From assembly GCA_028288025.1 (NCBI GenBank), contig JAQBOM010000021.1, forward strand, positions 79,608-143,607: DNA of 64,000 nucleotides, given 5' to 3'. The first letter of the stretch is position 1. Every line of letters starts with the position of its first letter. A program made the position numbers and the translations under genes. Source of the stretch: Mucilaginibacter sp. (GTDB lineage Bacteria > Bacteroidota > Bacteroidia > Sphingobacteriales > Sphingobacteriaceae). The notes below the pieces were generated by a model. The model saw only the letters and a list, made by a program, of their open reading frames with translations. It did not search any database and was not told where the DNA came from. Positions 18,302 through 25,688 of the stretch are shown piece after piece.

Positions 18302-19099
18302 TTACTGACTTTCGGACTTTTCCGACTTTCCGGACTCCTCAAAATGGTATTTCTCGTTGATTAATTTGAGCAGCCCCGCGGCTTCATTTTTCGCTTTGTT
18401 TAACCGGGTCATATATCCCCAGTTGCGGGCATTGATATTGACTACGCTGTTGGCCAGTTGGTTAAGTTTAACCGGATCTTTTTCAAAAAGGGGCATATCA
18501 TACATAAATGAACTTCGCATAACGTCTTTATCTGGGTTCGTTTGCATATTCTTATTAACCTGCCTGTTAAAATCGGTATAATCACACATCGCATCTTCAA
18601 GCGCATATAGCGTGTTATAGGCTTTGTTAACGTCATTCAAATCCTCTTTATAATTGCCTTCAATAAATGTTTCGTACTCCATTATTTTTTGAGCGACACC
18701 CTGATTTTCGATCAGCCTTAAGTTGCCCGAACTTTTTAATTGCTGGATGATCGTTAATGCTGGCCAGTAGGTTACGCCGTATTCGTTAACCGGCGTATTC
18801 CACTTACCCAGCAACGTAAATTTATACGCAGCCGGATAACGGGCATTATTATACAGCGAATCTAAAAGTGGCCGTAAATAAAATACTTTATGAAGCGAAC
18901 TGGTATACATCGCTGTATCACTTTTCAACTCGGCAGATAAGGCGCGCAGGTAATCCTTTTCTTTCGACCCGTCCGACAGATGGTCACGCGCACTTTCGGC
19001 AAAATAGCCCATCGTAACAGCTAAAAATATCATTAAACCTTCCAGCAAATATTCTTTCAGGCCTTTTCTTTCTACTTCTGGGTGGTGGTGTACTTCCAT
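18302..19099 (-). CDS. MEVHHHP-family single-pass membrane protein, copy 2
   Basis: 265 residues, function unknown. Short His-rich N-terminus (MEVHHHPEVERKGLKEYL), one membrane helix (LMIFLAVTMGYFAES, about 22-37), then a long helical domain with AELKSDT and the family motif IIQQLKSSGNLRLI. The start is set at the shared MEVHHHP; the nine codons upstream are leader repeat. The last residues (EESGKSEKSESQ) are read from the GACTTTCCG-type repeat that otherwise lies in the spacers, so the repeat has become part of the coding sequence. Confidence 0.75.
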   Translation of the reverse strand: MEVHHHPEVERKGLKEYLLEGLMIFLAVTMGYFAESARDHLSDGSKEKDYLRALSAELKSDTAMYTSSLHKVFYLRPLLDSLYNNARYPAAYKFTLLGKWNTPVNEYGVTYWPALTIIQQLKSSGNLRLIENQGVAQKIMEYETFIEGNYKEDLNDVNKAYNTLYALEDAMCDYTDFNRQVNKNMQTNPDKDVMRSSFMYDMPLFEKDPVKLNQLANSVVNINARNWGYMTRLNKAKNEAAGLLKLINEKYHFEESGKSEKSESQ

Positions 19100-19195
19100 T
19101 TTTGATTTTGGATGTCGGATTTTCAATTTTTCGCGGTTGTTTGTTTTTTATTGTGCTCAAGAGGGCTTCGCCGTTTCGGATTTATTTTTTTGACA
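19100..19195. repeat. Repeated leader type 1, before copy 2
   Basis: Near-identical to 18207-18300, differing by a few bases and one T in a T-run. It again contains CTCAAGAGGGCTTCGCCG and ends in the GACTTTCGGACTTTCC repeat that forms the tail codons of copy 3. Confidence 0.85.
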
Positions 19196-19969
19196 TTATT
19201 GACTTTCGGACTTTCCGGACTTTTCCGACTCTTTCAAATGATATTCGTTATTAATTAACCCTATCAGTTTCTTCGCCTGTACCAGTAATTCACCTGCTCT
19301 TCTTCGTTGTGTTTCATCTGATTTTTTCAGGTACTGTACCGAACCAATGTATTCATTCAACAAAGCAGGGTTAGTTGAAAACAGTTGCGGGTTGGTGGTG
19401 GGTCTGATTATTTTGTCGCCCGCAACCATGCTGTTAAATATCCTGGTATCAAAAATTTTCCTGGCATACTGCCTGTAATCCTCCCTCAACATTTGCTCCT
19501 CATTCATTTCAAGTATTTGAACCCGCATTTTTTGGTCGTATGCCATAATGTTGTTCGATATCTTCCAATTGCTGATCAGCCGCAAGCTTCCCGAGCTTTT
19601 CAGTTGTTGAATGGTGCGGTCGTTTGGAAAAATATTTTGCGGCGGCGAGATAACCCGGGCAAAATAATAAACGCTGTTCCCCTTATCTTTTAAGGAGGGC
19701 GAGCCAAGCAAAAAAACCAGCGAATCGATCATTTCGACCCGGTGCTTCCTAAAATTGATATTGCTTGCAAGCGTAACGGTATCCGATTTCAGATCTTCGA
19801 TCATTGATACCATAAATCCCCTTTCCCGGTGCTGGTCGGTAATATGCTCGCGCAGGCTTTCAGCAAAAAAACCCATCATAACGGCCAGAAAAATCATTAG
19901 TCCTTCAAATAAATATTCCTTCCAGGGCTTGGGCTTGTGTTCTAATTGCGGGTGGTGGTGTACTTCCAT
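19196..19969 (-). CDS. MEVHHHP-family single-pass membrane protein, copy 3
   Basis: 257 residues. MEVHHHPQLEHKPKPWKEYL, helix at about 21-37 (FEGLMIFLAVMMGFFAES), EDLKSDT at 58-64 and the motif TIQQLKSSGSLRLIS from residue 119. The C-terminus ESEKSGKSESQ is again read from the spacer repeat. Alternative start: an ATG at 20107 overlaps the stop of the TPR gene and would add 46 residues rich in Lys and Ser. Those residues are encoded by heptad repeats, and the other copies start at MEVHHHP, so I prefer 19969. The overlap still makes translational coupling to the TPR gene possible. Confidence 0.75.
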   Translation of the reverse strand: MEVHHHPQLEHKPKPWKEYLFEGLMIFLAVMMGFFAESLREHITDQHRERGFMVSMIEDLKSDTVTLASNINFRKHRVEMIDSLVFLLGSPSLKDKGNSVYYFARVISPPQNIFPNDRTIQQLKSSGSLRLISNWKISNNIMAYDQKMRVQILEMNEEQMLREDYRQYARKIFDTRIFNSMVAGDKIIRPTTNPQLFSTNPALLNEYIGSVQYLKKSDETQRRRAGELLVQAKKLIGLINNEYHLKESEKSGKSESQ

Positions 19970-19976
19970 TGTGATT

Positions 19977-20009
19977 TCAGTTGGCAGTTTTGAGTTAGCA
20001 GTTTGCCGT
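19977..20009. repeat. Heptad array (GCAGTTT) in leader type 2
   Basis: TCAGTTG, GCAGTTT, TGAGTTA, GCAGTTT in 7-base register, beginning 8 bases upstream of the ATG of copy 3. The same array precedes copy 7 at 25392. Confidence 0.85.
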
Positions 20010-20053
20010 AATTTTATTTCGTTATGCAAATTTTCGGATTTATCCGCTCTTTT

Positions 20054-20095
20054 GACTTCTGACTTCGGACTTCCGACTCCAGACTTCCGAATTCG
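20054..20095. repeat. Heptad array (GACTTCY), six units
   Basis: Six successive 7-base units of the form GACTTCN (GACTTCT, GACTTCG, GACTTCC, GACTCCA, GACTTCC, GAATTCG), lying between the TPR gene's stop and copy 3. Confidence 0.85.
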
Positions 20096-20099
20096 TTTC

Positions 20100-21482
20100 T
20101 CACTCATTGATCCGCTCTAGTTTTTCAATAGTTCGCTTAGCCGCAGCCAGGCGTACAGCTTTATTTTTTATTACTAATTTTTTCGTCGTCCATTTTTCAA
20201 GCCGGTGATGCAGCGGTACCAGCAATGCTGCAATACACACCAACGCGAGCAGCATCAATACCGGTGAATGATGAGTAACACGCTCTAAAAAGGGGTGTAC
20301 CAAAAGATTGATAAACTCAAATACAATAAGCAAGGCGAGTACGCCCAAAAACTCTATCATTTTTGTGTTGGTGATCATGCTGCGGCTTGCCATTAAAAAT
20401 AATATAATAATGGTGATAATGCCAAGGGCAATTAACGCGTACTGTATATTTTGTTTTCGCTGTTCTGCAGCTTCTGCGGTTTTTGCCTGTTCGTCTATTT
20501 CCCTTAATTGTTGTCCGAAGGTTAGGTTTTGAAACTCTGCAATGCGTTTTTGACTGCTTACCGAATCCTTATATTCTATCTGCATTACTGCGTAGTAATA
20601 AGCGCTGTCTTTGTTCATTTCATGTGCGTATACTTTTCTCAATATTTCGGCTACTGTGCTCATCCCTTCGGTTATGCCGGCTTTTTTGGCGACCGCCAGG
20701 TTCTCCAATGCGATAGCCTTTGCCTGCGCATAATTGCCCGATTTAATACAAAAATCGCAATACAGGCTGCCGTGGCGTATTTGCCCGGATGCCAGGTTTT
20801 GTTTTTTACAATAGGCTACTACCCTTTTGTAATACACTTCTGCCAGGTCGGCATCGCCTTTCAGTTCGTACGCTTTACCGCTTTGCGCCAGGGAAATAGA
20901 AACCAGGGTCGGATCATTATTTTTATTAGCTGAGCTAGCCGCTTTTTGCAAATAGATGAGCGCCGAATCGGGTTTGTTTAAATTATTAAATACCAGGCCA
21001 TATAATATGTTTTTGAAAAACGCGCTCGACGGAAAATTGCCGAAAGACTCAAATTTTCTAAGATAACTAAGGGCAACCTTGTCATTCCCGGTAATGGCAT
21101 ACACGTAAGCCAGATTGCCGTAAAATGTTGCTTTGCTTTCATCTGTTTTGGCATAGTCCAACCCTTTGAAGTAAGCGCTAAGGGCAAAATTATAATCTGT
21201 TCGGGTTACCAGCCTGTTACCGATAGCCCTGTAAACCAGTACCATCAACGAATCATTCTTTAAGCCCCCGGCTATGGCATACATTTTTTTTTGCAATATG
21301 GCCGAACTGTCATATAGCCCGGTGGTATAGCAATACCTGTCTAACCCGCGATAGCCCCGAAATTTTTCGGCAGGCGTTTTGGCGTTTCGTATTGTTTGCA
21401 CGGCCTGGTCCACGGGCGGGTATTGCGCTAATAGCTGCCTGCTTATAAGCAACAAAAAGATCAGGGTAAAAAAATACTTCAT
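20100..21482 (-). CDS. TPR-repeat membrane protein
   Basis: 460 residues. Signal peptide (MKYFFTLIFLLLISRQLLAQ), then about 300 residues of helical TPR-like repeats (ALSAYFKGLDYAK, ALSYLRKFESFG, SALIYLQKAASS, AEVYYKRVVAYCKK). These are followed by a coiled segment (EIDEQAKTAEAAEQRKQ) and three hydrophobic helices (YALIALGIITIIILFLMA, FLGVLALLIVFEFINLLV, VLMLLALVCIAALLVPL). The layout matches the sensory part of Bacteroidota TPR histidine kinases, but there is no kinase or DNA-binding domain: the protein ends with a short basic tail (KKLVIKNKAVRLAAAKRTIEKL). It sits inside the MEVHHHP array on the same strand, so it may act with those proteins; that is inference. Confidence 0.8.
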   Translation of the reverse strand: MKYFFTLIFLLLISRQLLAQYPPVDQAVQTIRNAKTPAEKFRGYRGLDRYCYTTGLYDSSAILQKKMYAIAGGLKNDSLMVLVYRAIGNRLVTRTDYNFALSAYFKGLDYAKTDESKATFYGNLAYVYAITGNDKVALSYLRKFESFGNFPSSAFFKNILYGLVFNNLNKPDSALIYLQKAASSANKNNDPTLVSISLAQSGKAYELKGDADLAEVYYKRVVAYCKKQNLASGQIRHGSLYCDFCIKSGNYAQAKAIALENLAVAKKAGITEGMSTVAEILRKVYAHEMNKDSAYYYAVMQIEYKDSVSSQKRIAEFQNLTFGQQLREIDEQAKTAEAAEQRKQNIQYALIALGIITIIILFLMASRSMITNTKMIEFLGVLALLIVFEFINLLVHPFLERVTHHSPVLMLLALVCIAALLVPLHHRLEKWTTKKLVIKNKAVRLAAAKRTIEKLERINE

Positions 21483-21524
21483 ACAAAATCCGTGATTATT
21501 AACATGCGGCTGTTACCTGCCATC

Positions 21525-21875
21525 TTATTTTTTTATTTCAACACTTATAATATGCAAGTTATTGCTGCCTGCATTTTTTAATGCATGCGGCCCTAATGGT
21601 TCGGACCACAATGCGGCATGGGGCACAATGGTTTTACCAAGGCTCCTCGAGTCCAGCAGCACATTACCCTGGGCATCATACCTGATAAAATCAGACCAAC
21701 TGATAACAATATGCGACGCGGCAAAACGGTGCGTATGCACGGCTGTCATTTCGCCGGGCGGAATACAAGTATCCAGCACACGCACAAATTCATTTTCAAG
21801 CAGCAATGAATGATGCTGTGGCGCGGCAATTAATGCGTCCAGTTCGTCGGGCCATTTTTCAGGTTGTATATCCAT
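21525..21875 (-). CDS. Small cupin-like protein
   Basis: 116 residues. ENEFVRVLDTCIPPGEMTAVHTHRFAASHIVIS reads as a cupin motif with metal-binding His residues in HTH, followed by beta strands (FIRYDAQGNVLL) and a C-terminal strand HIISVEIKK. No signal peptide, so probably cytoplasmic. Ligand or activity unknown. It lies within the MEVHHHP array, 43 bases upstream of the TPR gene on the same strand. Confidence 0.7.
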   Translation of the reverse strand: MDIQPEKWPDELDALIAAPQHHSLLLENEFVRVLDTCIPPGEMTAVHTHRFAASHIVISWSDFIRYDAQGNVLLDSRSLGKTIVPHAALWSEPLGPHALKNAGSNNLHIISVEIKK

Positions 21876-21945
21876 TAACTCTAAATAATATTATCCGATA
21901 ACTATTTTTTTGATTTCATATGCTTTGTATTTCTGTTTCACCCTT

Positions 21946-22737
21946 TTATTCACCGTTAAAATGATATTCCATTCTCAATGCCTCCAGCAACTCATGGTTA
22001 GCTTTTATAAAAGGCGCGTAATATATTTGCACGGTCGACCGTACGATCAACAAATAATAACCGGCGAGCGCGTCTGCGTCTCCCCTTTTAAAATCCTTAA
22101 GGTTCCTGACAGATGGCGGCCTTGTTGAATGAAAATTGGTTTGAGATAAAGCTTCCGGGATAGAAAGCTTTCCGTTTTGCGTAAACTCGTCCTGCCATTT
22201 AAAATCAAAATGTTTCAGCGAAAAGGGCCGTATGGAGCTTTCGATAAAGGTATATTCCTGCCCGTTCCGGTTCCTGACATTTGCATTGACGATATTAATA
22301 CGGCTGATAGCATTCTGCAGCCGGATGCTCTTAAAATAACGCAGGGTGCCCGAATTTCTTAACTGGGTTAATATCCCTTCATTCGGTTCAAACAGAATGG
22401 AGCTGGTTAAAATAAACGACCATTCAAAACTCTGATTAAACTTATCCGATACATGAGTAAGGCTGCTATCCGAAACATAATTTCTGAAATATTGCATCTG
22501 GATGGCTTTTTCCCGGCGCAGCTTTATTTTACTTTGCATATTAACCGAATCTGCGTAAACCTCCTGGTATAAACTTTTTGCCAGTTCGGTAGCCTTTTGG
22601 TTTTCCGATATACTTTCGCGCATGGTTTCCGCGAAAAAGCCGAGTGTTACAGCCAGGAATATCATGATGAATTCAAGGAAATATTCCTTCCAGGGTTTTC
22701 TTTTGTGATGCAGGTCGGGGTGATGATGTACTTCCAT
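21946..22737 (-). CDS. MEVHHHP-family single-pass membrane protein, copy 4
   Basis: 263 residues, the most divergent intact copy. MEVHHHPDLHHKRKPWKEYFLE, helix FIMIFLAVTLGFFAETM at about 22-38, then the family motif as ILTQLRNSGTLRYF. Its central segment (ENQKATELAKSLYQEVYADS) lacks the DLKSDT form. With copy 6 it belongs to a subgroup with DLHHxRKPWKEY and LEFxMIF instead of LEGLMIF. ATG at 22737, directly at MEVHHHP. Function unknown. Confidence 0.75.
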   Translation of the reverse strand: MEVHHHPDLHHKRKPWKEYFLEFIMIFLAVTLGFFAETMRESISENQKATELAKSLYQEVYADSVNMQSKIKLRREKAIQMQYFRNYVSDSSLTHVSDKFNQSFEWSFILTSSILFEPNEGILTQLRNSGTLRYFKSIRLQNAISRINIVNANVRNRNGQEYTFIESSIRPFSLKHFDFKWQDEFTQNGKLSIPEALSQTNFHSTRPPSVRNLKDFKRGDADALAGYYLLIVRSTVQIYYAPFIKANHELLEALRMEYHFNGE

Positions 22738-22813
22738 GTTGTGATTTCGGATGTCGGATTTCGATTTTTGCGGTTGTTTGTTTTAATTCTGCCCGGGGTC
22801 CGGGTTTGCAGCT

Positions 22814-23569
22814 CTATTCTCGTACATTTACTAAATTGTACTTATTTTCAAAGTACCTGATAAGCCCGGTTTCTCGTTTTTTAAACCGTTGCACCGCTCC
22901 CAGCTGGTAGTTAATAACCCTCCTGTAAAGAGTCAGGTCATTGAAATATTCATTAATTAACGACTTATCATTTGAATAAAACAGGGGTATGGCAGTGGCA
23001 ACGGTTTTAGCCGCGCCAGGATGCAGCATCGGTTCAGCCTTAAAGTTAATGAGCTTAACGTAAACATCCCTTACGATGTCCTGCCGTTGCTGGAACATCG
23101 TAGACTCAAAATTCTGGAAAGCCCGCACCGCATGATCGAATGCAACAATGCTGTCCTTATCAACTTCATTTAATAACCGAAAACCCCCTGCATTTTTTAA
23201 CTGTTGCATGGTACCATCTGTAAAATTTACAACTTTGTTCGATGCCGACTTTTCCATAATTGGCAGAAGGCATGATACCGACTTGTTATTCTTTTCGATG
23301 GTATCAAAACATGGAGAAAGGTTGTTCAATGCGATCATTTTGTTTTGGTCAAATGCTGTCAATGCAGAAAAGTTCGCTGTATCGTGCTTCAGGTCCTGCA
23401 CAAATGACCTGATATATTCTCTGCCTTTTGCCCCGTCAGAAATTCCCTCCCTGATCGTCTCGGCAAAAAAGCCCATGGTAACGGCTAAAAATATCATCAG
23501 GCCTTCAAGCACGTATTCCTTCCATGCTTTTGGCTTATGGTCTAGTTGGGGGTGGTGGTGTACTTCCAT
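22814..23569 (-). CDS. MEVHHHP-family single-pass membrane protein, copy 5
   Basis: 251 residues. MEVHHHPQLDHKPKAWKEYVLE, helix GLMIFLAVTMGFFAET at about 23-38, QDLKHDT near 58 and the motif TMQQLKNAGGFRLL. It ends FENKYNLVNVRE. The start is at the shared MEVHHHP. The open frame continues 29 codons upstream through the leader type 1 repeat, which I treat as non-coding. Function unknown. Confidence 0.75.
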   Translation of the reverse strand: MEVHHHPQLDHKPKAWKEYVLEGLMIFLAVTMGFFAETIREGISDGAKGREYIRSFVQDLKHDTANFSALTAFDQNKMIALNNLSPCFDTIEKNNKSVSCLLPIMEKSASNKVVNFTDGTMQQLKNAGGFRLLNEVDKDSIVAFDHAVRAFQNFESTMFQQRQDIVRDVYVKLINFKAEPMLHPGAAKTVATAIPLFYSNDKSLINEYFNDLTLYRRVINYQLGAVQRFKKRETGLIRYFENKYNLVNVRE

Positions 23570-23690
23570 TGTTGTGATTTCGGATGTCGGATGTTCGATG
23601 TCGGATTTATTTTGATTTTCGATTTTTCGCGCTTGTTTATTTTCAATTGTGCTCAAGAGGGCTTCGCCGTTCCGGATTTATTTTTTTCTG
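23570..23690. repeat. Repeated leader type 1, before copy 5
   Basis: Contains a four-unit heptad array (TCGGATG, TCGGATG, TTCGATG, TCGGATT at 23580-23607), then the conserved CTCAAGAGGGCTTCGCCG and CGGATTTATTTTTTT blocks shared with the leaders of copies 1, 2 and 6. Confidence 0.85.
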
Positions 23691-23746
23691 ACCTCAGGCT
23701 TCTTACTCACTTTCGGACTTTCCGGACTTTTCCGACTTTCCTGACT

Positions 23747-24493
23747 CTATTTATCCAGTTCACGGTTAACTAAATTCAGTAAGTTCCGGTTATGTTTATC
23801 CAAAATGTAAAGCTTGTTTATGGACGAGGCGGCGCTGATCACGTAATCTTCATAATACCCAACCAGGTACCTTCGTTCTCTATCGCTCATCGCCTGGTAT
23901 GGTTTCATCACAACTTTGTATGTTAATATGTTTATGTAATTGCCTGTATCTTTTGGAACAGCGTTGTGCACATCCTCAAGTTTTTGCACTTCCAGTTCAC
24001 CATTAAGCAACATTAAGTTTATCTGGGTATTATAATTTTTCAATCCATCCATCATGGATTTATAGTAGGCCATGCTATCCCTCAAAGGGATGTTTTTTAT
24101 ATAGCGCAGTGTACCCGAACTGATCATCTGGTCATATGCGGAGGTGTTTACCGGTATATAAATAATTCTTTTGGCAGGTATTAACAGCCGCTCTACCACG
24201 TGGATATCCTTATTCTCTCTTCCCTCATCAAAAATGCGCGTCAGGCTATCACATAAATCAATCTTTTTATGAAATATCCTGCTATAGCTTTCAAAGTCCT
24301 TATGCTGCTGCACCAGTTCATTTCTGTAGGTTTCTAAAAAATCTTTTGCGTTTGATTTTTCCGAAATATTCTCGCGCAGGCTTTCGGCAAAAAAACCCAT
24401 TGTCACGGCCAAAAATATCATCACAAATTCAAGGATGTATTCTTTCCAAGGTTTTCTCTCATGATGCAGATCGGGATGGTGGTGTACTTCCAT
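23747..24493 (-). CDS. MEVHHHP-family single-pass membrane protein, copy 6
   Basis: 248 residues. MEVHHHPDLHHERKPWKEYILE, helix FVMIFLAVTMGFFAES at about 23-38, then an acidic helical domain and the family motif as AYDQMISSGTLRYIK. It ends LLNLVNRELDK. ATG at 24493, exactly at MEVHHHP. Closest in its N-terminus to copy 4. Function unknown. Confidence 0.75.
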   Translation of the reverse strand: MEVHHHPDLHHERKPWKEYILEFVMIFLAVTMGFFAESLRENISEKSNAKDFLETYRNELVQQHKDFESYSRIFHKKIDLCDSLTRIFDEGRENKDIHVVERLLIPAKRIIYIPVNTSAYDQMISSGTLRYIKNIPLRDSMAYYKSMMDGLKNYNTQINLMLLNGELEVQKLEDVHNAVPKDTGNYINILTYKVVMKPYQAMSDRERRYLVGYYEDYVISAASSINKLYILDKHNRNLLNLVNRELDK

Positions 24494-24615
24494 GGTTTGT
24501 GATTTCGGATGTCGGATGTTCGATGTCGGATTTATTTTGATTTTCGATTTTTAGCGGTTGTTTATTTTTAATTGTGTTAAATAAGGCATCGCCGTTCCGG
24601 GTTTATTTTTTTGAC
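24494..24615. repeat. Repeated leader type 1, before copy 6
   Basis: The heptad array at 24505-24532 is identical to that before copy 5. The downstream CTCAAGAGGG block is degenerate here (GTTAAATAAGGCATCGCCG), showing divergence of an older copy. Confidence 0.8.
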
Positions 24616-24637
24616 TTCCGGATTTTCCGGGCTTTTA

Positions 24638-25387
24638 CTATTCCAACCCATATTCCTTTCTAATCAATTTAATTAACTGTACAGCTTTTATCTCCAAACG
24701 TTTATAGTTGTCTTTATCCTGTCTGGTGGTTATTTTCTGGCGGCCCAAAAAGTTAAGGTAAGAATTCAGATCGGTCGTATTTATCCTGATGATGCTGGAA
24801 TTTGACAACGATGGATAGAATGATGTTCCGGTGGAATTTAGCCGGTAGCTTTTTATCAGGTCGTTGGCGTTCAGCAGTTTTTCGATCATGCTATCCTGCG
24901 TTTGCTGGTTGACAAAATAACTGGCTTTATAATATTCTATCCTGTCCCAAAGCTGATCATAAACCGCCAACGAATCGCGTACATCGGCTGTTCGTATCAA
25001 TCGTAAACCGCCAGCATTTTTTAGCTGGTTTATGGTACCTGTATGGCGGGTATAAGTGCGGTCCCAGGATCCCCGCTTTATATTCACATATACATTAAAG
25101 GGTATAGTTTTCGGCGCGGAATTTTTCTCAAAAAACATAAAAACAGAGTCTATCGCTTCGATCCGCTTTTGCTTTCTCGGAAAACCCTCGCTTAGCATAG
25201 CCGTATCCAGCACAAGATCACGCACCATCGATTCCATATATTGCTGCTCGCGGTCGTGATCGGCAACCCGTTCCCGTAAATTTTCGGCTACAAAGCCCAT
25301 AAAAACAGCAAGGAATATCATCAGGCCTTCCAGTAAATACTCTTTCAGGCCTTTTTTCTCTACTTCGGGGTGATGGTGTACTTCCAT
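24638..25387 (-). CDS. MEVHHHP-family single-pass membrane protein, copy 7
   Basis: 249 residues. MEVHHHPEVEKKGLKEYLLE, helix GLMIFLAVFMGFVAENL at about 21-37, VRDLVLDT near 60, then the motif TINQLKNAGGLRLI and a C-terminus KLIRKEYGLE. The VAEN form and KKGLKEY link it to copy 1, while its leader is type 2, shared with copy 3. It is the first gene of the array in the direction of transcription. Function unknown. Confidence 0.75.
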   Translation of the reverse strand: MEVHHHPEVEKKGLKEYLLEGLMIFLAVFMGFVAENLRERVADHDREQQYMESMVRDLVLDTAMLSEGFPRKQKRIEAIDSVFMFFEKNSAPKTIPFNVYVNIKRGSWDRTYTRHTGTINQLKNAGGLRLIRTADVRDSLAVYDQLWDRIEYYKASYFVNQQTQDSMIEKLLNANDLIKSYRLNSTGTSFYPSLSNSSIIRINTTDLNSYLNFLGRQKITTRQDKDNYKRLEIKAVQLIKLIRKEYGLE

Positions 25388-25688
25388 GATTTCAGTTGGC
25401 AGTTTTGAGTTAGCAGTTTGCCGTGTTTTTAGTTCGTTATGCAATTTTTGGATTTATCCGCTCTTTCGGACTTCCCACCTCAAACTTCCTACTCACTTTC
25501 GGGCTTTTCCGACTTTCCAGACTTTCCGGACTTTCCTAGCTTTTCCGGACTTCCTCCGGTCATTAATTGTTAAAGGTTTAATCTTGAGCAATTTAAAAAA
25601 AAATATATTATCATTCGCACCCCATCGGCGAAGCTGCCCGATTTTTTTATTAATTTCGGAGTTGAAAGTCACCAGCTTATATATTTAG
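25388..25688. other. Divergent spacer between the array and the hydrolase gene
   Basis: 301 bases without a gene. The left part is leader type 2: a GCAGTTT heptad array at 25392-25424, then a block shared with the leader of copy 3 (TTCGTTATGCAA, GGATTTATCCGCTC). Next comes a run of GACTTTCCG-type 8-9-base repeats at about 25490-25555. The right part is AT-rich and should hold the promoters for both directions; I could not fix either one with confidence. Confidence 0.7.

Noticed and set aside
19970..20107. 46-residue N-terminal extension of array copy 3
   Set aside because: The extra residues are read from heptad repeats and absent from the other copies; MEVHHHP is the shared start. The overlap with the TPR stop is kept as a caveat.
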